In this document: in pieces, positions 1 to 7,525 of the stretch
How positions within the stretch are numbered: position 1 is the first letter of the stretch
How the letters are laid out: each line of letters starts with the position of its first letter
Assembly (NCBI GenBank): GCA_014802725.1
Contig: JAAVBS010000005.1
Coordinates: forward strand, 1-55,615
Length of the DNA stretch: 55,615 nucleotides
DNA from: a bacterium
GTDB lineage: Bacteria > Bacteroidota > Bacteroidia > Bacteroidales > P3
Reading direction: 5' to 3'
The notes under the pieces: model-generated
What the model was told of the DNA's origin: nothing
The model's input: only the letters and a program-made list of their open reading frames with translations
Databases searched by the model: none
Program-made: the position numbers and the translations under genes

Positions 1-1
1 G

Positions 2-976
2 TCGGTAACGATACCGGATGGTGTGACCTCTATCGGGGATTATGCTTTTTATGGATGTGAAGGTCTGACATCGGTGACGATACCTGAGGGGGTGACCACT
101 ATCGGTGAGCGAGCTTTTCTGTATTGTATGGGTTTGACATCTATTAATATACCGGAAAGTGTGACCGCTATCGGGGGGGGGAATTTTTACGGCACGTCTA
201 TCGGTAGTCCGTTGTATAATAGTAAAATATTTGTCCGTTTACCTGAAAATTATAAAGGTGAATATATAGTGCCGTCCGGTATTCAATTGATTGTAGGCGG
301 CGCATTTTGGTGCGATAGTCTTTTTTCTGTAACGCTTCCGGAAAGTCTTGATACGATAGCTGAGGAGGCTTTTAGGGGTGCACATAGTTTGCGAAACGTC
401 TATTCTTTGGCTAAGAATCCTCCGGTCTGTGAATATGGAGCTTTTGGCATACATGAAAATCTTTACGTGCCGCGCGGAAGTAAGGATGCCTATGCCTCCG
501 CATACGAATGGAGACGTTTCACAATATACGAATTTGGGTTTGACGGAACGGGCGTGATAACGTTGCAGGTTAATAATGAATCCATGGGGCGCGTGACCGG
601 AGGCGGGGAATATGAACTGGACGAGCAAGTCAAACTGGAGGCTATTCCCAATGCGGGTTATCACTTTGAAAAATGGGATGACGGGAATACCGACAATCCC
701 CGTAGGTTGACGGTTACGTGTGATATGGTTCTTACGGCCATGTTTGCCAAGGACGCACCCACGGCCAACGAGTCGGCCCTCACCGCCGCGCCCATCGCCT
801 ACGTGCAGGGTCGCACGGCTTACCTCGCGGACGGCCTCGGCGAAGTGGAAGCCTTTACCGCCACGGGCCAGCGCGTGTACCGCGGCACCGACCGCACCCT
901 TACGCTCCCGCGTCCCGGCATCTACGTCCTCCGCGTGGTGGCCGACGGCAGACGGTGTAAGGTGGTAGTAAGGTAA
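2..976 (+). CDS. BspA-like leucine-rich-repeat surface protein with T9SS-type C-terminus (5' partial)
   Basis: The reading frame is open to the left edge of the window, so the start is missing; the track's GTG at 23 is only an internal codon. The visible part has BspA/TpLRR (LRR_5) repeats of the form 'VTIPEGVTTIGERAF' over roughly the first 165 residues. An InlB B-repeat/Listeria-Bacteroides type module follows ('MGRVTGGGEYELDEQVKLEAIPNAGYHFEKW'-like region). The last ~65 residues resemble a T9SS type A sorting domain, ending 'PGIYVLRVVADGRRCKVVVR'. Such proteins are exported and attached to the cell surface, where they mediate adhesion or binding; the ligand here is unknown. The LRR/InlB part is AT-rich while the tail is strongly GC-rich (see findings). 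A long perfect hairpin follows the stop. Confidence 0.8.
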   Translation, partial: SVTIPDGVTSIGDYAFYGCEGLTSVTIPEGVTTIGERAFLYCMGLTSINIPESVTAIGGGNFYGTSIGSPLYNSKIFVRLPENYKGEYIVPSGIQLIVGGAFWCDSLFSVTLPESLDTIAEEAFRGAHSLRNVYSLAKNPPVCEYGAFGIHENLYVPRGSKDAYASAYEWRRFTIYEFGFDGTGVITLQVNNESMGRVTGGGEYELDEQVKLEAIPNAGYHFEKWDDGNTDNPRRLTVTCDMVLTAMFAKDAPTANESALTAAPIAYVQGRTAYLADGLGEVEAFTATGQRVYRGTDRTLTLPRPGIYVLRVVADGRRCKVVVR

Positions 977-999
977 GCGGACAATCATCTGTCGTTAAC

Positions 1000-1039
1000 T
1001 GTAGCAGGGGGCGCACCATACGGTGCGCCCCCTGCTACA
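1000..1039. terminator. 18-bp perfect stem-loop after the LRR gene
   Basis: The arms tgtagcagggggcgcacc and ggtgcgccccctgctaca are perfectly complementary around the 4-nt loop atac. The hairpin starts 23 nt after the LRR gene's stop, so it may terminate that transcript. It is not followed by a clean T-run, which makes a non-canonical terminator or another palindromic element equally possible. Confidence 0.55.
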
Positions 1040-1044
1040 TCTCT

Positions 1045-1497
1045 TCATTTGCACTCATCTTTCACTATCAACATTGTCCTCTCTTTGAGTACAGAATAAA
1101 TCCTGTAGTTTCCGTTTTAATATCTTTTTGTCGGGTAATCTTTTTCTTCCATGGTTTTGGCTCTACTCATGATGCAGAGATTGTGCGTCCAACTGATTTC
1201 TCTCAGCAGTGCTGAGAGTTTTGGAACCTCTTTATAGGTTTCATAAAACTGTTTCATTCGCCATAGGTTTTTGTCGGAAAACCCTTTAAGTGAAGGCTCT
1301 TTCCTCTTGAGATAATCAGCCAGTTCCTTCACGACGGATTCCCCCCAGGCGGCTGATTCGATTTTGGAACTGATATAGTGGCCGACCGTCCAATAAAGAT
1401 TTATCAATTCTTTATTGACCATTTTCGCGGCATGGTGTCGGGCTTGTTTAATAAGCCCGATGACCTCGTCAAACGAGGTGTTCTTATCGGTATTCAT
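1045..1497 (-). pseudogene. Degraded DUF1016 (YhcG-type PDDEXK nuclease) N-terminal remnant
   Basis: The open part (1117..1497, 126 aa) matches the N-terminal DUF1016 domain of YhcG-like PDDEXK nuclease proteins: 'NKELINLYWTVGHYIS', 'GESVVKELADYLKRKEP', 'FSDKNLWRMKQFYETY' and 'ISWTHNLCIMSRAKTMEEK'. Full-length family members are around 330-380 aa, so most of the protein is missing. After a TAA at 1117-1119 the same frame continues to a TGA at 1045 and includes 'KERTML', reminiscent of the family's '(Y/F)ERTML' stretch, which suggests a deletion plus a stop. No nuclease catalytic domain remains. The stretch is AT-rich compared with the neighbouring core genes, consistent with acquired and decaying DNA. 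These proteins are often found near restriction or defence loci, but none is visible here. Confidence 0.6.
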
Positions 1498-1644
1498 AGT
1501 GTTTGTTATGGTTTAGTTTATACTTGCGGAATGAGTCTTTTATCAATATACGTTCAACCTCGAAAAACATATGAAAAAAAGTTTGGAATAGCCCGTCGTT
1601 GTAGGGAAGTGTAGTCTGGAACGAAAATAGGGGCTAATATCCCG

Positions 1645-1733
1645 CTACGGCCTGATATGCACCACCTGCGGGTAGCGGTAGCCGTCGAACAGGAAGAAGA
1701 CGAATTAGTAGATGCCGGGAGATTTTTGCCTCT
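1645..1733 (-). pseudogene. Relic of a T9SS C-terminal sorting domain
   Basis: Directly after the arginase stop codon, a minus-strand frame reads 'KSPGIY', a TAA (1705-1707), then 'FVFFLFDGYRYPQVVHIRP' and a TAG at 1645. This has the shape of the last strand pair of a T9SS type A C-terminal domain (PGIYxVx...DG...KVVI). No upstream cargo protein remains. It looks like the final ~30 codons of a lost cargo gene carrying a nonsense mutation. Confidence 0.45.
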
Positions 1734-2777
1734 TTACCCCAACGCCGTCAGGCATAGCTGATACAGCACGCGGGCGCCGACGTTGCCGTCCCACTCGTCG
1801 GCCCTGTCGGTCGGGTGGGGGGCCACTTCGCAGAGGTCGAAGCCGATGATTTCGCGGCCGCTGCGGCGCAAGGCATCCAGCAAGTATTGCATCTCGCCAT
1901 AGCGCAGGCCGCCGGGCACGGGGGTGCCCGTGTGCGGACAAAGCGCGGGTTCCAACCCGTCTATGTCAAAGCTGATATACACTTTTTGCGGCAGGCGGGC
2001 GAGGATGTCGGCCACCTGGGTGTCCCACGATACGCCCTGGCAGCGTGCCTGTTGCAACAAGGGGTCGGGGAACGTATGCACGCGCTTGTCCGCCGCCGCC
2101 CGTGCCATCTCTTCCTCACAGACGTCACGGATGCCCACCTGCACGAGCGATGTCACGGGCGTCGTCCCGTCGGTCCGTTGCAGTTGCAGCGCGTTGTACA
2201 TGATCGAGGCGTGCGAGAACGTAAAGCCCTCGTAGGCTTCGCGCAGGTCGGCGTGCGCGTCGATATGCAGGATGCCCCAGCTCTCGTGAAAGTCGGCCAA
2301 GGCCTGCCAGTGGCCGTAAGGCACGCTGTGGTCGCCGCCCACGATGCCCACCTTGCGGCCCTGTTGCAGCTGCGTGCGGCATTGCGCCGCCACCCATTCG
2401 TTCAAGGTCTCCGAAGCCGCCTCTATCGTCATCAGGTCGCGGTCGGCCGCCGGCACGCCGCCTTCGGTCTCGGCCCGCTCAATGACTTTTTCCGCGATGG
2501 GCCGCATCTTGTGCGACGTATTCCGCAAGTCCGCAAAGTCCGGCTTCTCGGTCGCGATGCGTTTCTCCCAGGCTTTCGGCACAAAGAAATCGAAGAAATC
2601 CAACTGGTAGGAGGCGTTCAGGATGGCTTGCGGGCCCTCGGCCGCCCCCGGCTTGTAGGACGTCGTCACATCCCAGGGCACGGGAATCAATACGAGGTCG
2701 GCTTCCTCCGTCCGGTAGGGAAAGCCGAAGAAGCGCCCGTTGGGGGCGCAGGCCGCGTTCGGATCAAAGGTCGTCAT
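1734..2777 (-). CDS. Arginase/agmatinase-family ureohydrolase
   Basis: This 347-aa protein belongs to the Mn-dependent ureohydrolase family, which hydrolyses arginine, agmatine or formiminoglutamate. Metal-binding motifs are visible: 'GGDHSVPYGH', 'DAHADLREAYEGF' followed by 'SHASIM', and 'SFDIDGLEP'. The last has Glu where arginases usually have Asp. The substrate cannot be decided from sequence. The start is ATG at 2777, which overlaps the stop of the upstream OmpA-family gene in an ATGA arrangement and implies translational coupling; the track's longer ORF is a run-on into that gene. It is the last gene of the pepE-to-arginase run. Confidence 0.85.
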   Translation of the reverse strand: MTTFDPNAACAPNGRFFGFPYRTEEADLVLIPVPWDVTTSYKPGAAEGPQAILNASYQLDFFDFFVPKAWEKRIATEKPDFADLRNTSHKMRPIAEKVIERAETEGGVPAADRDLMTIEAASETLNEWVAAQCRTQLQQGRKVGIVGGDHSVPYGHWQALADFHESWGILHIDAHADLREAYEGFTFSHASIMYNALQLQRTDGTTPVTSLVQVGIRDVCEEEMARAAADKRVHTFPDPLLQQARCQGVSWDTQVADILARLPQKVYISFDIDGLEPALCPHTGTPVPGGLRYGEMQYLLDALRRSGREIIGFDLCEVAPHPTDRADEWDGNVGARVLYQLCLTALG

Positions 2778-4756
2778 AATATCTTGATTTCCGTTCTTCG
2801 GTTCTGTTGACGGCCCTCGGCCGTTTCGTTCGTGGCCACGGGCTTTTGCGAACCGTAGCCCACGGTTTCGATGCGGTCGGCCGCAATGCCGCGTTCGATC
2901 AGGTAGTTGGCCACCGAGCGCGCCCGCTGTTCCGACAGCTGTTGGTTGTAGGTCTCGCGGCCCGTCGCGTCCGTATGGCCGCTGATTTCGATGCGCCACT
3001 GCGGCTGGTCGTTCAGGAAACGCCACAGTCGGTTCAGTTCCGTAAACGAGGCCGAATCCAACTTAAAGTCGTCGGTGGCGAAGAAGATGTTGCGCAACAC
3101 CATCGTTTCGCCCGTATGCACCTGCGCTAGCGCGATTTCCTTATAGAGCGGCGTCAGCGCGTGCGTGTCGTTGAGCGCGATGTGCTCGGAATGAAATAGA
3201 TAGCCTTCTTTCGAGACATTGAGCGCATAGGTCTTGCCGGCCGGCAGGCAGACGAGGAAGTCGCCGTTGACGGCATCGGAGAACGATTCCACCGTGGTCT
3301 GCGCCGTGCCCAAATCGACGAGTTCGAAATGCGCCTGCAAGGGTTCACCGCTGCGGGCGTCCCGCACCATGCCTTTCATAAACGAGACTAAATTCGGCCG
3401 CGCCGCTTCGTAGAGTTCAAAACTGTAGATGTCAAGCCCGCCTTGTCCGCCCAATTTGCCGCTTGCGAAATAGGCCGTTTTACCCGTGCGGTCCACGCTC
3501 AGCGTCGCTTCGTCGGCGTAAGTGTTGATAGGGTAGCCGAGGTTGACGGCTTCGCTCCACCGGTTAGGGCCTTCGCGCCGCGCTACGAACAAGTCCATGC
3601 CGCCGAGCCCGGGGCGCGTGTCGGACGAGAAATACAACGTCTCCTGGTCGGGGTGGATGAAAGGGGAGTTCTCGTTGCCGGGCGTGTTGATGTTCTCTCC
3701 GAGGTTGACGGGCTTGGACCATACGCCCGCGTCGTTGCGCACGGTCATCCACAGGTCGCTGCCGCCCATGCCGCCCGCGCGGTTGCTGCAGAAATACAGC
3801 GTGCGGCCGTCCGACGAAATCGACGGTTGCGACTCCCAGGCTTCCGTATTGACCGGATAGCCGAGGTTGATGGGCTTGCCCCATTGGTCGCCGTTCTTGA
3901 CGCAGACGTAAATGTCGCAGGAACCGCGGCCATCCTCGCGGCCGCAGCCGGCAAAATAGAGGTAGCGGCCGTCGGCCGAAATCGACTGCGCGCCCTCGTT
4001 GCCGTCGGAGTTGACGGGTTCGGGCATCCGTTGCGCCAACGTCCATTCGCCCAGGCTGTCGCGCTCCGAAATAAAGAAGTCCTCCTCCAAATGCGGCGTC
4101 GGCTCGTTGCGCTTATAGCGGCGCGTAAAAATCAGGTAACGGTCGTCCAAGGTCACGATGGGCAGGTATTCTTCGGCCGGCGTGTTGATGCTGTCGCTCA
4201 GCGCCTGTGGCGAAAACGGCACGTGGTGGCGGCTGATTTCCAAAGCCTGCGCGTTGCGTAGGCGCACGTCTTCGGCCTTGCGTTTCAGGTTTTCCGACGG
4301 CTTTTCCAAGCCGAGGAATGTGGCCAAATGCCGTTCGGCCTCTTCGTACAGGCCGATGCTGTATTCCAAACGGCCGAGCGTATAGTAGGCGTTTGGAAAG
4401 ACGTTGGGGTTGATGCCGATGGCGGTCCGGTAACTCCATACGGCCGAGTCGATGAAATGCAGGTCCTCGTAGATGACGCCGCGCAGCAGCCAGCTTTGGG
4501 CGTGGCCGGGGCAGATGCCTCCGGCGGAGGCGAGCGCGTCCAAGGCCGCTTGGTATTGGCCGTCGTGATAGAGCTGGCGCGCGCGATCGAAGTGCCCGAG
4601 CAGTTTGCGTTCGGCCGTCGGATCGCAGGCGGAAGGAATATCCAGGGGCGGCATTTCCGGGACTTGCGCGCCCATGGCCATCCACAGGCCGCCTATCCAC
4701 AGCAAACCCGCCGCCAAGCCGTTTTTCAGCGGCTTACCGAATATGAAATGGAACAT
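2774..4756 (-). CDS. PorE-like OmpA-family protein (TPR, PD40 propeller, CarboxypepD_reg-like, OmpA)
   Basis: In order the 660-aa protein has an N-terminal hydrophobic signal ('GLAAGLLWIGGLWMAMGAQ'), TPR-like repeats (~50-170), a WD40-like/PD40 beta-propeller (~190-440, repeated 'GRYLYFAG', 'GRTLYFCSNRAGGMGGSDLW', 'TLYFSSDTRPGLGGMDLF'), a regulatory-like beta sandwich (~455-540) and a C-terminal OmpA peptidoglycan-binding domain ('ISGHTDATG', 'NQQLSEQRARSVANYL', 'NRRTEIKIL'). This is the architecture of T9SS PorE (PG1058), which anchors the PorKN ring assembly to peptidoglycan. No lipobox Cys is seen after the signal, whereas PorE is described as a lipoprotein. It lies 12 nt downstream of uppP. 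PorE function is inferred from architecture; other OmpA-PD40 proteins exist. Confidence 0.75.
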   Translation of the reverse strand: MFHFIFGKPLKNGLAAGLLWIGGLWMAMGAQVPEMPPLDIPSACDPTAERKLLGHFDRARQLYHDGQYQAALDALASAGGICPGHAQSWLLRGVIYEDLHFIDSAVWSYRTAIGINPNVFPNAYYTLGRLEYSIGLYEEAERHLATFLGLEKPSENLKRKAEDVRLRNAQALEISRHHVPFSPQALSDSINTPAEEYLPIVTLDDRYLIFTRRYKRNEPTPHLEEDFFISERDSLGEWTLAQRMPEPVNSDGNEGAQSISADGRYLYFAGCGREDGRGSCDIYVCVKNGDQWGKPINLGYPVNTEAWESQPSISSDGRTLYFCSNRAGGMGGSDLWMTVRNDAGVWSKPVNLGENINTPGNENSPFIHPDQETLYFSSDTRPGLGGMDLFVARREGPNRWSEAVNLGYPINTYADEATLSVDRTGKTAYFASGKLGGQGGLDIYSFELYEAARPNLVSFMKGMVRDARSGEPLQAHFELVDLGTAQTTVESFSDAVNGDFLVCLPAGKTYALNVSKEGYLFHSEHIALNDTHALTPLYKEIALAQVHTGETMVLRNIFFATDDFKLDSASFTELNRLWRFLNDQPQWRIEISGHTDATGRETYNQQLSEQRARSVANYLIERGIAADRIETVGYGSQKPVATNETAEGRQQNRRTEIKIL

Positions 4757-4768
4757 AGATTATGGGTA

Positions 4769-5554
4769 TTACAATACAATTGCCAAAAGACCGACCACCG
4801 CACAGTAAACGGCGAAGTAAATCAACTTGCCTTTGCTTACGATGCGGATCATCCATTTGCAGGCCGCCCATCCCGAAACGAAAGCGGCCACGCAGCCGAT
4901 CAGCAAGGTGGATACCGGAATGGCCGACTGCGTCAGGTCGCCGGAAACGAGGCACAGCAGGTTCTCGCCCAAAATCGGCACCAAAACCATGAGGAACGAA
5001 AAGCGCGCCACTTCCTCTTTGCGGTCGCCCAACAACAGCCCCGTCGCAATCGTGCTGCCGGAGCGGGAGAGGCCCGGCAGAACGGCCACGGCCTGCGCGA
5101 TGCCGATGATGAAAGCGTCCTGATAGCGGATGCCGTGCCGGCCTTTGCCAAGATATTGCGCCAGGCAGAGCAAGAGGGCCGTCACCAACAGCATGATGCC
5201 GACCAATCGCAGGCCGTTGCCGAAAAATCCTTCCACTTCGTCTTTGAAAAATACACCGACGACGGCCACGGGAATCATCGAAATCACCAGCTTGAAGATA
5301 TAGACGGTTTCGTCGTTGAGTTTGAAGCGGAACAGGCCGCTCAGTAATTTGAGCAGGTCTTTCCAAAAGACGACGATCGTACTCAATACGGTGGCGCCGT
5401 GTACACAGACTGTAAACAACAGGTCATCGGGCAGATGGACGCCCAACAGGCTTTTGCCGATTTCCAGATGGCCGCTGCTGCTCACGGGCAGGAATTCAGT
5501 CAGCCCCTGTATCAATCCCAAGAGCAGGGCTTGCCACCAACTCATCGTTTCCAT
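4769..5554 (-). CDS. uppP: Undecaprenyl-diphosphatase UppP/BacA
   Basis: The 261-aa polytopic membrane protein dephosphorylates undecaprenyl diphosphate to recycle the lipid carrier for peptidoglycan and surface glycan synthesis. Both family signatures are present: 'GLTEFLPVSSSGHL' near the N-terminus, with its Glu, Ser and His, and 'PGLSRSGSTI' in the second half, with the essential Arg. Length fits the family (~265-275 aa). It follows the DUF3098 gene by 4 nt, the conserved ftsX-DUF3098-uppP order of Bacteroidota. Confidence 0.95.
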   Translation of the reverse strand: METMSWWQALLLGLIQGLTEFLPVSSSGHLEIGKSLLGVHLPDDLLFTVCVHGATVLSTIVVFWKDLLKLLSGLFRFKLNDETVYIFKLVISMIPVAVVGVFFKDEVEGFFGNGLRLVGIMLLVTALLLCLAQYLGKGRHGIRYQDAFIIGIAQAVAVLPGLSRSGSTIATGLLLGDRKEEVARFSFLMVLVPILGENLLCLVSGDLTQSAIPVSTLLIGCVAAFVSGWAACKWMIRIVSKGKLIYFAVYCAVVGLLAIVL

Positions 5555-5558
5555 CGGC

Positions 5559-5798
5559 TTATTCTTTCGGACGTTTCATAATCGCCCAGATTTCCACGAT
5601 GAAACCGGCCAAAATAACCAAAGGCGCAACGACGAGGCGGCGCGTATTGAAGAGCGCTTCGCTGAACACGTTGGGATCGTCGCTACCGCCGCCCGAAAGC
5701 AGGACATAGCCTAAAATCAACAGCAACACGCCAACGCCCATCAGGATGTAGTTCTCCTTGCGGAAAGCGAAGTCGAAGCCTTTTTTCTCTTTTTCCAT
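5559..5798 (-). CDS. DUF3098 small membrane protein
   Basis: A 79-aa protein starting 'MEKEKKGFDFAFRKENYILMGVG', with two predicted transmembrane helices separated by a short loop ('GGGSDDPNVFSE'). It matches the DUF3098 family, found between ftsX and uppP in many Bacteroidota. Its function is unknown. The real start is ATG at 5798; the track's 216-aa ORF includes antisense to ftsX. Spacing is 23 nt from ftsX and 4 nt to uppP. Confidence 0.88.
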   Translation of the reverse strand: MEKEKKGFDFAFRKENYILMGVGVLLLILGYVLLSGGGSDDPNVFSEALFNTRRLVVAPLVILAGFIVEIWAIMKRPKE

Positions 5799-5821
5799 AA
5801 TGTTATAATCTGAAGATAAAC

Positions 5822-6703
5822 CTAATTGTAAATCCGGTCCGAATTGCGCATGCGCACGTATTTGTTGACCGAGAAATAAGCGGAAATCAGTGTTATCAAT
5901 AAACCCAAGGCCATGAGCAACACGAATACGCCGATAATCATCGGCAGGTCGGTGCGGCTGATGACCTCCGGCACCTTGCTGTGCAGATACAACAGGCCGG
6001 CGGCCAGCAACAGGATGGCCAGGGCCGCCCCGATAAAGCCGTGTACGAGGCTTTTGGCGAGGAACGGCTTGCGGATGAAGCCGGCCGTGGCGCCCACCAA
6101 TTGCATGGTGTTGATGGTAAAACGTTTGGAATAAATCAACAGCCGCATCGTGTTGTTGATGAGCAGCACGGCTATCAAGAGCGTCAGCGCGCCGAAGCCC
6201 ATGAGCCAAAAGCTGATTTTGCGCACGTTGTCATTGACGATGCTGACCAAATCGCGTTGGTAGAACATCTCCTTGACCATATGGTAGCGCGTTATTTCGT
6301 GTTCAAACAAGGCCACGCTGTCGGGCTGCATGTAGTCGGCTTTCAGGTGCACCTCGATAGAGGGCAACAGCGGGTTGTAGCCGAGAAAGTCGATGAAGTC
6401 GTGCCCGAGGTCGTCCTGCAATTCCTGCGCCGCGTCCTTGGCACTGATATAGCGCGTCGATTTAACGTAGGGCGAGCGGTCAATCAAGGCTTTCAATTCC
6501 AAGATGTCCGCTTCGCGCGTCTTGTCCTTAATCATGACGGTGAACCCGATGTTCTCCTTCACATAGTCGGAAATCTTGCGCGTATAACCGACCATCAGCG
6601 TCTGTATGCCGATAAGGAACAATACGAGCGCGATGGAGCAGACCGTACTCACGTGTGCGCCGCGAATCCGGTTGCGTTGCAGTTTTTCGTCTTCCTGTAT
6701 CAT
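5822..6703 (-). CDS. ftsX: Cell-division ABC-transporter-like protein FtsX
   Basis: The 293-aa protein has the FtsX layout: an N-terminal helix ('VCSIALVLFLIGIQTL'), an extracytoplasmic domain of about 120 residues ('KENIGFTVMIKD', 'YISAKDAAQEL'), then three more transmembrane helices with the FtsX/MacB permease fold. With FtsE, encoded elsewhere, it couples divisome assembly to periplasmic peptidoglycan hydrolase activation. It starts 9 nt after pepE and is followed by DUF3098 and uppP. Confidence 0.93.
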   Translation of the reverse strand: MIQEDEKLQRNRIRGAHVSTVCSIALVLFLIGIQTLMVGYTRKISDYVKENIGFTVMIKDKTREADILELKALIDRSPYVKSTRYISAKDAAQELQDDLGHDFIDFLGYNPLLPSIEVHLKADYMQPDSVALFEHEITRYHMVKEMFYQRDLVSIVNDNVRKISFWLMGFGALTLLIAVLLINNTMRLLIYSKRFTINTMQLVGATAGFIRKPFLAKSLVHGFIGAALAILLLAAGLLYLHSKVPEVISRTDLPMIIGVFVLLMALGLLITLISAYFSVNKYVRMRNSDRIYN

Positions 6704-6712
6704 AGGGATAGG

Positions 6713-7438
6713 TTAGGCCATCAGGAACGAAAGGTCTTGACCGGCGTTGTATTCTTTGGTCTCCATGCCGTGGTGGAACACGCGCATCGGACGTTGGCCC
6801 ACGAGCGAGAGCGTGCGGCCCTTGACGCGGAGCAGTGTGGCTTCGCGCAGGCCGACAATATAGGTGTTGGGTTGCACGACCATGAATTCCTTGATGCGGT
6901 CTTCGCGCGTTTCGCCGCCGTGTCCTTGCGGATGGGCGTCCAAATAGTGCGGGTTGATTTGGAACGGCACCAGATTCAGCGTCTCGAACGAGGCCGGCTG
7001 GATAATCGGCATGTCGTTGGTCGTGAACAGGCCGGGGCAGGCCACGTTGGAACCCGCGCTCCAACCCATGTAGGGCAAGCCGTTTTGTACCCGTTCGCGG
7101 ATGGCCTGCATCAGGCCGTGGCGGTGCATTTCGTAAACGAGGTGGAACGTGTTGCCGCCGCCCACCAGCACGCATTGCGCTTTGGCGATGGCGTCGGCCG
7201 GCTTGTCGAACGTATGGACGGAAACGAGCCGCACGTTCATTTCGGCCAAAACGTCCGCCACGCGTTTGGCATAGACGTCATAACCCATGCTGACGCCGGC
7301 GTAGGGCACAAACGTCACTTCGTCCACGTGCGTTTCTTCAAAAAAGGCTTTCATGTGCGCCCGCGGCCAGCCCAAATAGGCTTCGCCCGCATTCGTCGAG
7401 TTGCTGATCAGCAAAAGGTTCATTTCCATATGCTTCAT
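6713..7438 (-). CDS. pepE: Dipeptidase E-like peptidase (family S51)
   Basis: Resembles PepE, a cytoplasmic serine peptidase that cleaves Asp-X dipeptides. Visible features are the start 'NLLLISNSTNAGEAYL', the nucleophile elbow 'GWSAGSN', and 'TTNDMPI' with 'FQINPHYLD' carrying the other expected catalytic residues. About 241 aa from ATG 7438; in-frame ATGs at 7429 and 7423 align slightly better with the E. coli start and are plausible. The track ORF from 7504 runs through the mutB terminator and is rejected. No TAnnTTTG box is obvious just upstream. It heads the tight run pepE-ftsX-DUF3098-uppP-porE-like-arginase. Confidence 0.85.
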   Translation of the reverse strand: MKHMEMNLLLISNSTNAGEAYLGWPRAHMKAFFEETHVDEVTFVPYAGVSMGYDVYAKRVADVLAEMNVRLVSVHTFDKPADAIAKAQCVLVGGGNTFHLVYEMHRHGLMQAIRERVQNGLPYMGWSAGSNVACPGLFTTNDMPIIQPASFETLNLVPFQINPHYLDAHPQGHGGETREDRIKEFMVVQPNTYIVGLREATLLRVKGRTLSLVGQRPMRVFHHGMETKEYNAGQDLSFLMA

Positions 7439-7462
7439 TAAATAATGTCCGCTCTGAGGGCC

Positions 7463-7514
7463 TAAAAACGAAAAACCGCCTCCTGTCCCGTCGAAACGGT
7501 GCAAGAAGCGGTTT
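7463..7514 (-). terminator. Two-tier hairpin terminator after mutB
   Basis: On the minus strand a 9-bp stem (aaccgcttc / gaggcggtt, one G-U pair) encloses an inner stem-loop ccgt-ttcg-acgg with a UUCG loop. It is followed by a T-rich run (tttttcgttttt). It lies directly after the mutB stop and should separate mutB from pepE. Confidence 0.8.
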
Positions 7515-7525
7515 CCGCTTGGGAT

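Noticed and set aside
1498-1644. Possible small gene or promoter upstream of the DUF1016 remnant
   Set aside because: AT-rich sequence without a TAnnTTTG box at a useful place or an ORF with any recognisable motif; nothing could be supported.
1735-3026. Long start of the arginase ORF (430 aa)
   Set aside because: The extra N-terminal residues overlap the OmpA domain in another frame. The family-like start is ATG 2777, overlapping the upstream stop by 4 nt.
5981-7441. 486-codon plus-strand ORF opposite ftsX and pepE
   Set aside because: Antisense to two recognisable genes with family motifs; no domain, promoter or sensible start.
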